From positions 34,590 to 98,589 of the forward strand of contig JBHEOO010000007.1 in NCBI GenBank assembly GCA_046260765.1: a stretch of DNA of 64,000 nt, written 5' to 3'. How positions within the stretch are numbered: the stretch's first letter is position 1; each line of letters opens with the position of its first letter. A model generated the notes under the pieces. The model saw only the letters and a list, made by a program, of their open reading frames with translations, did not search any database and had not been told where the DNA came from. Shown here in pieces: positions 32,670-42,304 of this stretch. Source of the stretch: Chromatocurvus sp046260765 (GTDB lineage: Bacteria; Pseudomonadota; Gammaproteobacteria; Pseudomonadales; Halieaceae). The position numbers and the translations under genes were made by a program.

Positions 32670-35480
32670 GTGTCAAACGAGCATTACCTGAACAACCCTC
32701 TGATTCACGCCGACCGTCGACTCGGGCGCGCCCGCTCACGCTGGGTGCAGCAGTTTGACTGCAGCGATATCGCGCCGCTGATTATTTGCCGCGGACCTAT
32801 CCGCAAGGAAGCCATTGACGTTTTCTCCGAGATGGGAATAAGCCATTACGGCATCCTGCTCTCGGAGAAGGATTCCATTGTCTATCGCAATGCGCTGGCG
32901 CCCGAGTTGCGCAGCATGGCGGATCCGAATCGTATTCATCGAGTCCCGGACTACACCGGGAGCAATAAGGGAGAGCGTGAGCAGCGTATTCGCCAGATTA
33001 TCCAGATTGCCCGGGATAACGGCTATAACGCAGTGTTTGCTGGCTACGGTTTCATGGCCGAGGACGAGGCCATGGTAGCGGCCATGGAGGCTGCCGGCCT
33101 GAATTTTATCGGGCCCTGCTCCCGGACAGTGCACGATGCCGGTCTAAAGGATGAGGCCAAGCGTACAGCGCTGCGTGTGGGCGTTTCCGTTACACCTGGC
33201 GTCGACAATGCAACGGCGTTGACACTGCTTAAACGCTATCCCGATGTGCAGTCGCTGGAGGCGCTGGCGAAAGAGCACTCGCTTGAGCTTCCGCCCGGCG
33301 TCTTTACGTCGGATACGCCGCTGGCGGATCTCGCCGACCGCGTGCTGGCGGCTTCCTACGCCCGCGGTGTCGATCTCTACACCGTGGATGAGTTGTGCGC
33401 CACTCTTACCGAGGTGGTGGCGGGGATGGCCGAGAAGTATCCGGATAACAGGGTACGACTGAAGGCGATCAGCGGCGGCGGCGGCAAGGGCCAGCGCATA
33501 CTCGGTATTGGCGAAACCGGGCGCACCGCGGAACTGGTGCGGGAAATTCTCAACGAGGTAAAGACCACCGGCGTCGGCGATAACAAGAATGTGCTGGTCG
33601 AGCTGAATATCGAGACGACGCGCCACCAGGAAATCCAGGTCATTGGCAACGGTGACTGGTGCCTCAGCATGGGCGGCCGTGACTGCTCGCTGCAGATGCA
33701 TGAACAGAAGTTGCTTGAGGTGTCGGTAACGGATGAGAGCCTGCGAGCCGCGCAGGCCAGGGCGCAGGAAGCCGGCCGCACCGAGGAAGCCCGGATTCTC
33801 GAGCAGGACGTGCGCATCCTCGCAGAAATGGAAGACGAGGCTGCGCGCTTTGGCGCTGCGGTTGGCCTCGATTCTGTTTCCACCTTCGAGTGTATTGTCG
33901 ATCGCGATCAGCACTTTTTCATGGAAATGAACACGCGGATTCAGGTGGAGCATCGCGTAACCGAGCTATGCTACGCGCTGCGTTTCAACAACCCGGAAGA
34001 TCCGGAGGACGGGTTCACGGTGAATTCCCTGGTCGAGGCAATGGTGTTGCTGGCGGCACACGGCGAGCGACTGCCCAGGCCTTTGCGTGTTGCCAGGTAT
34101 AGTGACAGCGTCGAGGCGCGCCTGAATGCGACCAATCAGGCGCTTCAGCCCAGCGCCGGTGGCGTGATCGAGTTCTGGTCCGATCCATTTCCCGGTGAGA
34201 TTCGCGACGATCAGGGCATTAGCCTGCACAACCCGGATACAGACGTGTTTATGAAATACACGCTGGCCGGGGCCTATGATTCCAATATTGCGCTGCTGCT
34301 GACGGTGGGCGATACCCGTCTCGATGTCTACCAGCGCATGGCCGAAAGCATTCGCCGCACGCGTATGCGTGGCAAGGACCTCGCCACAAACCTCGATTTT
34401 CACTACGGTCTGGTAAACTGGTTCATCGGCCAGAACATCAATGCCCGCCCGACCACGCGCTTTATCGTTCCCTACCTCACGGCGGTGGGGGAATTGCGCG
34501 AGAGGGCGAGCAACATCGATCTGGTCCACGCCTGGCAGCGCACAGTCGAGCACAGCATCAACGGTCTCGACGACGACTCGGCGCTGGAATTGCGTGCGGT
34601 CATGGATCTCAAGCAGACCTTGCTGCTACGCCCACTGGAGGTCATGTTCGCCCAGCCTCACCTGTTCAGCGGCTGGCTCAGCATCAACCGAGACAGCTAT
34701 ACGCTGATTGAAGGGCGTGTCAGCTGGAACAGCAATCCGACAGCGCTTATTGCAGAACTCTATCACTATCTGAATATGGATGCCGGTGTGGCGGCGCCCG
34801 CAGCGCGCGTCATCTGGGATCACGATGATCAGATTCTCCGGGCGGCCGAGAGCTTTTACGCCACGCTGCACGAGCGCACCAGCGTGGATGACTGGCTGGC
34901 TCTGCGGACACTGCTTGAGGATGAGACCGCCCCGGCATCGTTCTCTGAGGCCGAATGGCAGTCGGTGCGCGCCGCGCATCGTGGCTATCAGGCCGGAGCG
35001 GAGATGCTGGCGTTACTGCCGACCTTAGCCGAAGATACCCACTTTTTTGCGCTCAGCGTGAATCCCGATTTGAGTATTGCGATTCCGGACGCACTTCTGG
35101 AGCCTTCGCACCAGGCGCAGATGGCCAAGGTGCTGGTGCCACCTCCCGCGGCCAGCGCGGACGAAATACTCGCGCAAAGCGGCGGCATGTTCTACGCACG
35201 GGAAACGCCGGACAGCGAGCCCTACGTGCGCGCGGGCGCCCACTTCGACGCGGGTGACCCGCTGTACATCGTCGAGGTGATGAAAATGTTCAACAAGGTG
35301 TACGCGCCGTTTGCCGGTACCGTGGACGACGTGCTGGTTGAGGACGATGGCGTTATTATAAGCAAGGGTCAAGCGCTTTTCCGCATTACACCTGATGAGC
35401 GCGTTGTCATCGAGTCCGCTACCGATATTGCCGCGCGCAAACGCCGCGTCACCGATGAATTCCTGGCCCGGATTATCTGA
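32670..35480 (+). CDS. Atypical biotin carboxylase with C-terminal biotin carrier domain
   Basis: 936 residues from GTG 32670, which follows AAGGA; the frame extends to 32490 inside the previous gene but that is noise. The biotin-carboxylase ATP-grasp part (about 25-560) has AISGGGGKGQR, GRDCSLQMHEQKLLEVS and FMEMNTRIQVEHRVTE. A long region (about 570-835) of uncertain fold follows. The biotinyl domain has EVMKMF with the biotin lysine at 872. It carboxylates biotin with bicarbonate and ATP as partner of the carboxyltransferase. The chain is longer than PccA (about 660-700) and the ATP-grasp start is divergent. Confidence 0.88.
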   Translation: MSNEHYLNNPLIHADRRLGRARSRWVQQFDCSDIAPLIICRGPIRKEAIDVFSEMGISHYGILLSEKDSIVYRNALAPELRSMADPNRIHRVPDYTGSNKGEREQRIRQIIQIARDNGYNAVFAGYGFMAEDEAMVAAMEAAGLNFIGPCSRTVHDAGLKDEAKRTALRVGVSVTPGVDNATALTLLKRYPDVQSLEALAKEHSLELPPGVFTSDTPLADLADRVLAASYARGVDLYTVDELCATLTEVVAGMAEKYPDNRVRLKAISGGGGKGQRILGIGETGRTAELVREILNEVKTTGVGDNKNVLVELNIETTRHQEIQVIGNGDWCLSMGGRDCSLQMHEQKLLEVSVTDESLRAAQARAQEAGRTEEARILEQDVRILAEMEDEAARFGAAVGLDSVSTFECIVDRDQHFFMEMNTRIQVEHRVTELCYALRFNNPEDPEDGFTVNSLVEAMVLLAAHGERLPRPLRVARYSDSVEARLNATNQALQPSAGGVIEFWSDPFPGEIRDDQGISLHNPDTDVFMKYTLAGAYDSNIALLLTVGDTRLDVYQRMAESIRRTRMRGKDLATNLDFHYGLVNWFIGQNINARPTTRFIVPYLTAVGELRERASNIDLVHAWQRTVEHSINGLDDDSALELRAVMDLKQTLLLRPLEVMFAQPHLFSGWLSINRDSYTLIEGRVSWNSNPTALIAELYHYLNMDAGVAAPAARVIWDHDDQILRAAESFYATLHERTSVDDWLALRTLLEDETAPASFSEAEWQSVRAAHRGYQAGAEMLALLPTLAEDTHFFALSVNPDLSIAIPDALLEPSHQAQMAKVLVPPPAASADEILAQSGGMFYARETPDSEPYVRAGAHFDAGDPLYIVEVMKMFNKVYAPFAGTVDDVLVEDDGVIISKGQALFRITPDERVVIESATDIAARKRRVTDEFLARII

Positions 35481-35489
35481 GGAGGACAC

Positions 35490-35900
35490 ATGATCACAGC
35501 GCTCGACCACATTGCGATTGCGGTGCCGGATTTCGACCAGGCTATACAGCGCTTTATGGAAGACTTCGGACTTCCCTTCGACGGCACCGAGGATGTGGCC
35601 GACGCAAAGACATCAACGGCGTTTTTCCCATTGCCGCCTACGCAGATCGAACTGGTGCATCCCCTGAACGGGGAGGGCCCCATCGCGGGCTATCTTGAGA
35701 AACGCGGCGGCGGCCTGCACCACATCTGCTTTCGCTCCGATAACATCCTCGAAGACGTGGAGCGCCTGAAGGCAAAGGGTTACCGCTTCCTCAGTGATGC
35801 GCCATCCCCCGGCGCCCACGGTTCACAGGTTATCTTCATTCATCCAAAAAGCTGCGATGGCGTTCTCATTGAGATCAACCAGCCCGGCGACGCGCACTGA
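35490..35900 (+). CDS. mce: Methylmalonyl-CoA epimerase
   Basis: 136 residues of the vicinal-oxygen-chelate fold, two repeated beta-alpha-beta3 modules. Metal ligands are in LDHIAIAVPD, GGGLHHICFRSDN and the final VLIEINQ. It converts (S)- to (R)-methylmalonyl-CoA, linking carboxylase to mutase. The start follows GAGGAGG with normal spacing, 9 bp after the biotin carboxylase stop; the mutase begins 15 bp later. Confidence 0.93.
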   Translation: MITALDHIAIAVPDFDQAIQRFMEDFGLPFDGTEDVADAKTSTAFFPLPPTQIELVHPLNGEGPIAGYLEKRGGGLHHICFRSDNILEDVERLKAKGYRFLSDAPSPGAHGSQVIFIHPKSCDGVLIEINQPGDAH

Positions 35901-35915
35901 CGCTGGAGACAGGTA

Positions 35916-38084
35916 ATGACCGACCGCAAGATCTACGACCGAGAAAGATCGGGCCTGGACGCCTGGCGCGAGCTGGCCACCCGGCAGATGAAGGGCAAAT
36001 CCCCCGAAGAGCTGACCTGGCATACGCCCGAGCACATCGACGTCAAGCCGCTCTACACGGCTGCAGACATCGCAGACAATCCTTACACAGACACCATGCC
36101 TGGCCTGTCGCCCTATCTCCGCGGGCCCCAGGCGACCATGTACGCGGGGCGTCCGTGGACCATCCGGCAGTACGCAGGCTTCAGCACCGCAGAAGAATCC
36201 AACGCGTTCTACCGCAAGGCCCTCGCCGCCGGCGGTCAGGGCATTTCTGTGGCCTTCGATCTCGCCACCCATCGCGGCTACGATTCGGATCATCCGCGGG
36301 TGACCGGGGATGTCGGGAAGGCCGGTGTGGCAATCGATTCTGTCGAGGACATGAAGGTTCTGTTCGACGGGATTCCCCTGGATCAGGTTTCGGTCTCCAT
36401 GACCATGAATGGCGCGGTGCTGCCGGTGCTCGCCGGCTATATCGTAGCTGCGGAAGAGCAGGGCGTTGACCAATCCCGGCTCGCAGGCACTATCCAGAAC
36501 GACATCCTGAAAGAATTCATGGTGCGGAACACCTATATTTATCCGCCCGCGCCCAGCATGAAGATCATCGGCGATATCATTGCCTACTGCTCACGCGAAA
36601 TGCCCCGGTTCAACACGATATCCATCTCGGGCTATCACATTCAGGAAGCGGGGGCCAATGCGGCCCTGGAACTTGCCTATACCCTCGCCGATGGCAAGGA
36701 GTATATTCGCACCGCACTGGCCTCCGGTTTGAATATCGACGAGTTCGCGCCGCGTCTCTCGTTCTTCTGGGGCATCGGCATGAACTTCTATATGGAAATT
36801 GCCAAGATGCGCGCCGCCCGTCTTCTGTGGGCGGAAATCGTTGCCGAGTTCGAGCCGCAGAATCCGAAAAGCTCTATGCTCCGAACCCACAGCCAGACCT
36901 CCGGCTGGTCCCTGACGGCGCAGGACCCTTACAACAATGTGGTACGCACAACGATAGAGGCCATGGCGGCGGTGTTCGGTGGCACCCAGTCGCTGCACAC
37001 CAACGCGCTGGATGAGGCGATTGCACTGCCGTCGGATTTCGCGGCGCGTATTGCCCGCAATACTCAGCTCATTCTGCAGGAAGAGGCCGGCATCACCCAC
37101 GTTGTCGATCCCTGGGGCGGCTCCTACATGATGGAAAGCCTGACCCGCGATATCGCCGAAAAAGCGCGCGAACTCATGGCGGAGGTGGAAGAGGCCGGCG
37201 GCATGGCGAAGGCTATCGAGACCGGCATGCCCAAGCTCCGAATCGAGGAGGCGGCAGCGCGCAAACAGGCGCGTATTGATCGCGGTGAGGATGTCATCGT
37301 CGGGGTCAACAAATACCAGAGCGAGGCGGATCGCGCCGTCGAGATCCTCGAGATTGACAACGACAAGGTGCGCGAGTCCCAGATAGCCCGCCTCGAGTCG
37401 CTGCGCGAAGCCCGCGACGAGAGTGCGGTAAACGCGGCACTGGAAGACATCTTCGCCTGCGCGCACGGTGCAGAGGGCAATCTGCTGGCGCTGTGCATTG
37501 AAGCGACACGGCGCCGTGCAACGGTGGGCGAGATTTCCTCGGCGATGGAGCGTGAGTTCGGGCGCTTCAAGGCCCAGTCACAGACGGTCTCCGGCGTTTA
37601 CGGCGCCGCTTTCGATAACGACGAGGACTGGCAGTCCATGCGCGGTGACATTGATGCCTTTGTCGAGGTGCAGGGCCGGCGCCCGCGCATGCTCGTGTGC
37701 AAGATGGGGCAGGACGGTCACGATCGCGGCGCCAAGGTGGTCGCGACCGCCTTTGCCGATGTCGGTTTCGATATTGACCTGTCGCCGATGTTTTCAACGC
37801 CGGAGGAAGTGGCTCGCCAGGCCATCGAGAACGATGTGCATGTGATCGGCGCATCGTCACTGGCTGCGGGACACAAGACGCTGGTGCCGGCGCTCCTGCG
37901 CGAGCTGGAAAAACAGGGCGCGTCTGACATCATTGTTATCGCCGGCGGGGTTATCCCGGAAAATGACTACCCGTTTCTGTACGACGCCGGCGTTAAATGC
38001 ATCTTCGGGCCCGGCACGCCGATTCCCCAGGCCGCGCGCAAGGTGCTGGCTGCCGTGCTTGAGTCAACCGCGTCCGCGGAATGA
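35916..38084 (+). CDS. scpA: Methylmalonyl-CoA mutase, single-chain homodimeric type
   Basis: 722 residues. It isomerises (R)-methylmalonyl-CoA to succinyl-CoA with adenosylcobalamin. The TIM-barrel half (about 50-430) has GQGISVAFDLATHRGYDSDH and SFFWGIGMNFYMEIAKMRAA; the Rossmann B12 domain (about 590-722) has Asp600-x-His602-x-x-Gly605 (GQDGHDRG), where His602 is the lower axial cobalt ligand, then ASSLAAGHKTLVPAL. Size fits the homodimeric Sbm/ScpA type. It overlaps meaB by 4 nt. Confidence 0.95.
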   Translation: MTDRKIYDRERSGLDAWRELATRQMKGKSPEELTWHTPEHIDVKPLYTAADIADNPYTDTMPGLSPYLRGPQATMYAGRPWTIRQYAGFSTAEESNAFYRKALAAGGQGISVAFDLATHRGYDSDHPRVTGDVGKAGVAIDSVEDMKVLFDGIPLDQVSVSMTMNGAVLPVLAGYIVAAEEQGVDQSRLAGTIQNDILKEFMVRNTYIYPPAPSMKIIGDIIAYCSREMPRFNTISISGYHIQEAGANAALELAYTLADGKEYIRTALASGLNIDEFAPRLSFFWGIGMNFYMEIAKMRAARLLWAEIVAEFEPQNPKSSMLRTHSQTSGWSLTAQDPYNNVVRTTIEAMAAVFGGTQSLHTNALDEAIALPSDFAARIARNTQLILQEEAGITHVVDPWGGSYMMESLTRDIAEKARELMAEVEEAGGMAKAIETGMPKLRIEEAAARKQARIDRGEDVIVGVNKYQSEADRAVEILEIDNDKVRESQIARLESLREARDESAVNAALEDIFACAHGAEGNLLALCIEATRRRATVGEISSAMEREFGRFKAQSQTVSGVYGAAFDNDEDWQSMRGDIDAFVEVQGRRPRMLVCKMGQDGHDRGAKVVATAFADVGFDIDLSPMFSTPEEVARQAIENDVHVIGASSLAAGHKTLVPALLRELEKQGASDIIVIAGGVIPENDYPFLYDAGVKCIFGPGTPIPQAARKVLAAVLESTASAE

Positions 38085-39040
38085 CATCGATCGATCTCGA
38101 GGCGCTCCGTGGCGGCGAGCGCCGCGCCCTGGCGAAGGCGATCACCCTCGTGGAGAGCAGACTGCCGCGCCATCGTGATGAGGCCCAGTCTGTGCTCGAG
38201 GCCCTGCTGCCTGACACCGGCAACAGCGTACGCATTGGCGTAACGGGTGTCCCCGGTGTCGGCAAGTCAACGTTTATCGAGGCGTTTGGACTGCACCTGA
38301 TTGATCAGGGCAAGCGTGTCGCCGTTCTCGCAGTCGATCCAAGTTCGCCACTTGCGGGCGGCTCAATTCTTGGCGACAAGACGCGCATGGAGCAGCTCTC
38401 CCGCCGCAACGAGGCGTTCATCCGGCCCTCGCCGGCCGAGGGCGCCCTCGGGGGCGTCGCCCAGAAAACCCGGGAAACCCTGCTGTTATGCGAGGCCGCA
38501 GGCTACGACGTTATTCTGGTGGAAACCGTGGGTGTCGGACAGTCCGAATACCAGGTGGCTGCCATGGTGGATTTCTTCATGGTTCTGATGCTGCCCGGCG
38601 GCGGTGATGAACTCCAGGGCATCAAGAGAGGTATTCTCGAGCTTGCCGATGCGCTGGTTATCAACAAGGCAGACGGCCCCAGCGAGGAGATGGCGGCGCT
38701 GGCGCGGCAGCACTACAGCAGCGCCATGGGCCTGCTGCGCCACAGTGGCTTCTGGACGCCTCGGGTGATGACCTGCTCGGCGCTGCAGGGACGCCACATC
38801 GACGATGTCTGGGACATGGTGGTGATGTATTACACGGAAGCGAAAGAGCGCGGCGACTTTGACCGCAAGCGCGCTCACCAGAATCGCGACTGGATGCATC
38901 AGCTGGTTCGCGAGTTACTGATGCAGCGCCTTGAGTCACAACCCGGTATTCGCGCCATGCTTGCGGATCTTGAGGCTGAGGTGGAGGCAGCGCGCACTAC
39001 CCCCTACCTGGCAGCGCGTCAGATTCTCGAGCAGTTCTAA
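38081..39040 (+). CDS. meaB: Methylmalonyl-CoA mutase-associated GTPase MeaB (ArgK/YgfD)
   Basis: 319 residues, a G3E-type P-loop GTPase. Walker A GVTGVPGVGKSTF at about residues 48-60, the switch region VETVGVGQSEYQVA, and the NKAD guanine motif (LVINKADG). It gates transfer of adenosylcobalamin into the mutase and releases damaged cofactor. Translational overlap with the mutase gene supports the partnership. Last gene of the propionyl-CoA operon. Confidence 0.94.
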   Translation: MTSIDLEALRGGERRALAKAITLVESRLPRHRDEAQSVLEALLPDTGNSVRIGVTGVPGVGKSTFIEAFGLHLIDQGKRVAVLAVDPSSPLAGGSILGDKTRMEQLSRRNEAFIRPSPAEGALGGVAQKTRETLLLCEAAGYDVILVETVGVGQSEYQVAAMVDFFMVLMLPGGGDELQGIKRGILELADALVINKADGPSEEMAALARQHYSSAMGLLRHSGFWTPRVMTCSALQGRHIDDVWDMVVMYYTEAKERGDFDRKRAHQNRDWMHQLVRELLMQRLESQPGIRAMLADLEAEVEAARTTPYLAARQILEQF

Positions 39041-39070
39041 GGCTCTCTGAAGCGCCGCCTCTCGTCTTTG

Positions 39071-39108
39071 CAGCGCAAAACCTTAAGAATAGAGCAATAA
39101 CAGCGCAA
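39071..39108 (+). repeat. Two CAGCGCAA direct repeats upstream of putA
   Basis: CAGCGCAA occurs at 39071-39078 and 39101-39108, a 30-bp centre-to-centre distance (about three helical turns), within the 83-bp gap before putA. The second copy merges with the AAGGAG ribosome site. Phased repeats of this kind can bind an Lrp-type activator, but eight-base repeats also occur by chance. Confidence 0.3.
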
Positions 39109-39123
39109 GGAGTAAGAGTTCGC

Positions 39124-42100
39124 ATGAGCAGTCAGAATCCCGATTTTCGCGGTGCCATTCGTGCCGCGACCACCGCCGATGAACCGGCGGTGGTCGCCGA
39201 TCTGCTACAGCGGCACGGCATGGGCGCGGATGCCAGAGCCCGGGTGCTGTCCCGGGCCATTGATCTGGTGCAGCGCTGCCGCAGCAAACGTGACAGGTCC
39301 GGCACCCTCGATGCGTTCCTCCAGGAGTTCGGGCTGTCAAACAAGGAAGGCATCGCCCTCATGTGCCTTGCAGAGGCGCTGCTGCGGGTGCCCGATGAGG
39401 AAACCGCCGACCGTCTCATTGCGGAGAAGATAAGCTCGGGGGACTGGGGTTCCCACCAGGGCCGTTCGCAGTCACGCTTTGTCAATGCGTCGGTGTGGGG
39501 ACTCATGCTGACCGGACGTATAGTCCGCCTCGATGACCCGATCGTGCACGACACCGGTTCCTGGATGCGTCGCCTGTCGACTACGCTCGGCGAGCCCGTC
39601 GTTCGCCGGGCGACCCTGCAGGCCATGCGCATCATGGGAGGACAGTATGTGCTGGGGCGCACCATCAGCGAGGCCTTGACCCGCGGCACCACCGAGACGC
39701 CAAGGGGCACGCGGTTTTCATTTGACATGCTGGGCGAGGGTGCGCGCACCGCGAGCGATGCCAGCAACTACTTCCATTCCTATGCCGAGGCCATTCGCAC
39801 CATTGGCGTCACCGTGAAGGCGCGGGATGTTTACGCGGCCAACGGCATCTCGGTAAAGCTGTCGGCACTGCATCCACGCTACCAGTATCGCCAGCACGAT
39901 CGAGTGATCGGCGAACTGTTGCCGCGCGTGCGCGAGCTTGCGCTGATGGCGAAGCAGTCCCGAATGGGCTTCAGCATTGATGCCGAGGAGTGCGATCGCC
40001 TCGATATCTCGCTGGACGTATTTGAAGCCCTCGCTCGCGATCCAGCCCTCGCCGGCTGGAACGGGCTTGGCTTCGTACTACAGGCCTATCACAAGCGTGC
40101 GCTCCCCGTGGTGCAATGGCTGGCAGACCTGGCGCGGGACACCGATCGCCGCCTGATGGTGCGCCTGGTCAAGGGCGCCTACTGGGACAGCGAAGTAAAG
40201 CATGCCCAGGAACTGGGCCTCGATGACTACCCGGTATTCACCCGAAAATGCCATACGGATCTCTCCTACCAGGTGTGTGCCGAGGCGCTGCTTGAGGCCG
40301 GGGATGCGATTTATCCCCAGTTCGCGACCCATAACGCGCACACTATTGCTTTCATCCAGGCCGTCGCCGGCGAGCGTCAGGACTACGAGTTTCAGCGCCT
40401 GCATGGCATGGGAGAGCTACTTTACGAAGAGGTGTTGCGCGAGGCACCCGAGACGCCGGTTCGCGTCTATGCGCCGGTGGGAAATCATCGGGATCTGCTG
40501 CCCTACCTGGTTCGCCGTCTGCTCGAAAACGGCGCCAACAGCTCCTTCGTTAACCGCTTTCTCGATGGCGATACGCCCCCGGAAGTTCTCCTGCGCGACC
40601 CTGTCGAGCAATCGGCAGAGAGTGATGCCCGTCGCCACCCGCAGATACCGCCGCCACCCCTGCTGTATCGCAATGCGACGCCACCCTGGCGCAATGCCGC
40701 GGGTATCGATCTTTCAGATCCCGTGCACGTCGACATTCTACGCCGGGATCTGCAGCGTTTTTCTGATACCCAATGGCAGGCCGCGCCACTGGTTGCCGGT
40801 CAGCTGCTCGAGGGTGAGGCGCAGCCCGTGCGCAACCCGGCGCGGCGGGACGAGATCGTCGGTACCGTGGTTGAGGCCAGTGATGCTGACATAGAAAATG
40901 CGCTGGCCGCGGCGGTTACCGCTCAGGTGGCGTGGAACGCAGGCGGGATAGAGGGGCGTGCAGCGTGCCTTGAGCGGCTGGCAGAGTTGATGGAGAAGCA
41001 CTCCCATGAACTGATGGCGCTGCTTTCCCGCGAAGCGGGGCGCACGCTTGACGATGGTCTGTCCGAGGTCCGCGAAGCGATCGATTTCTGTCGCTACTAT
41101 GCACAGCAGGCGCGTCTGCGACTGGCTCCACAGGTGCTGCCGGGGCCCACCGGTGAAGTGAACGAGCTGACGCTGCATGGTCGAGGGGTATTCGTCTGCA
41201 TCAGTCCCTGGAACTTCCCCTTGGCCATCTTCACCGGCCAGGTGGTGGCTGCACTGGTGGCGGGTAACAGTGTTATCGCCAAGCCGGCAGAGCAGACTCC
41301 GCTGATAGCGGCGCGGGCCGTGGCACTGATGCGTGAGGCGGGCGTCCCCGACGGTGTGCTCCAGCTGTTGCCGGGTGACGGAGCACGCGTGGGCGGAACC
41401 CTGGTGGCCGACAGCCGCGTCGCCGGCGTGGCTTTCACCGGCGGCACGCACACGGCAAAGCTGATCAACCGGACACTGGCGGAACGCGACGGTGCACTGC
41501 CCGTTCTCATCGCCGAGACCGGTGGCCTGAATTGCATGCTGGTGGATGCCACCGCTCTGCCGGAGCAGGTGGTCGACGACGTTGTGGTGTCGGCGTTCCA
41601 GAGCGCCGGACAGCGCTGCAGCGCGCTGCGTGTTATTTATCTGCAGGATGACATTGCCGACAAGGTGCTCGGTATGCTTGCCGGGGCGATGAAGGAACTG
41701 CGGATCGGTGATCCGGCAAAGCTCGAAACCGATATCGGTCCGGTGATCGATGCCGATGCGCAGGCAATGCTCGAGCGGCACGTCGAGCGCATGGAGCGAG
41801 AGGCGACGCCGATCGCCGTCTGTGAGCTGGGGCGCGGAACACAGGGCGGGACCTTTTTTGCGCCACGCGTTTTCGGGATTGAGCGTCTCGATCAGCTTGA
41901 GTCGGAGGTATTCGGGCCGATCCTGCATGTTATCCGTTACCAGGCAAGCGAGCTGGGCGACGTGCTCGAGTCGATCAATCGGTCAGGCTACGGACTCACT
42001 CTGGGCGTGCACAGTCGCATCGATGGCTTTGCGCGGGACGTATTCAAGGCGACCCGGGTCGGCAATACCTACATCAATCGCAACATGGTGGGCGCCATTG

Positions 42101-42255
42101 TGGGGGTCAATCCCTTCGGCGGGCAGGGGCTCTCCGGGACCGGTCCCAAGGCGGGTGGTCCACATTATCTGCTGCGTTTTGTGACGGAGAAAACCCGTAC
42201 GGACAACGTCACGGCGAAAGGCGGCAACGCGCAGCTGTTCAATCTGGCGGAGTGA
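39124..42255 (+). CDS. putA: Bifunctional proline dehydrogenase / L-glutamate gamma-semialdehyde dehydrogenase
   Basis: 1043 residues. It oxidises proline to glutamate in two channelled steps, FAD then NAD+. The arm/PRODH barrel (about 80-500) has NGISVKLSALHPRY, MVRLVKGAYWDSEVK and RVYAPVGNHRDLLPYLVRR; the aldehyde dehydrogenase part (about 545-1035) has SPWNFPLAIFTGQ, AETGGLNC and the nucleophile Cys832 in SAGQRCSAL. The E. coli N-terminal ribbon-helix-helix DNA-binding domain is absent, so it is not its own repressor. The start has AAGGAG 11 nt upstream. Confidence 0.95.
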   Translation: MSSQNPDFRGAIRAATTADEPAVVADLLQRHGMGADARARVLSRAIDLVQRCRSKRDRSGTLDAFLQEFGLSNKEGIALMCLAEALLRVPDEETADRLIAEKISSGDWGSHQGRSQSRFVNASVWGLMLTGRIVRLDDPIVHDTGSWMRRLSTTLGEPVVRRATLQAMRIMGGQYVLGRTISEALTRGTTETPRGTRFSFDMLGEGARTASDASNYFHSYAEAIRTIGVTVKARDVYAANGISVKLSALHPRYQYRQHDRVIGELLPRVRELALMAKQSRMGFSIDAEECDRLDISLDVFEALARDPALAGWNGLGFVLQAYHKRALPVVQWLADLARDTDRRLMVRLVKGAYWDSEVKHAQELGLDDYPVFTRKCHTDLSYQVCAEALLEAGDAIYPQFATHNAHTIAFIQAVAGERQDYEFQRLHGMGELLYEEVLREAPETPVRVYAPVGNHRDLLPYLVRRLLENGANSSFVNRFLDGDTPPEVLLRDPVEQSAESDARRHPQIPPPPLLYRNATPPWRNAAGIDLSDPVHVDILRRDLQRFSDTQWQAAPLVAGQLLEGEAQPVRNPARRDEIVGTVVEASDADIENALAAAVTAQVAWNAGGIEGRAACLERLAELMEKHSHELMALLSREAGRTLDDGLSEVREAIDFCRYYAQQARLRLAPQVLPGPTGEVNELTLHGRGVFVCISPWNFPLAIFTGQVVAALVAGNSVIAKPAEQTPLIAARAVALMREAGVPDGVLQLLPGDGARVGGTLVADSRVAGVAFTGGTHTAKLINRTLAERDGALPVLIAETGGLNCMLVDATALPEQVVDDVVVSAFQSAGQRCSALRVIYLQDDIADKVLGMLAGAMKELRIGDPAKLETDIGPVIDADAQAMLERHVERMEREATPIAVCELGRGTQGGTFFAPRVFGIERLDQLESEVFGPILHVIRYQASELGDVLESINRSGYGLTLGVHSRIDGFARDVFKATRVGNTYINRNMVGAIVGVNPFGGQGLSGTGPKAGGPHYLLRFVTEKTRTDNVTAKGGNAQLFNLAE

Positions 42256-42304
42256 GCGGGAAGCGCTGCCGCCCATGTAGAACGGCGCGCAGTGGCTTCG
42301 CCCC

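Noticed and set aside
33144..33953. Minus-strand open frame of 269 codons
   Set aside because: It is antisense to the biotin carboxylase ATP-grasp region; no domain seen.
40738..41928. Minus-strand open frame of 396 codons
   Set aside because: It lies inside the putA aldehyde dehydrogenase domain and has no motif; putA is certain from its catalytic residues.
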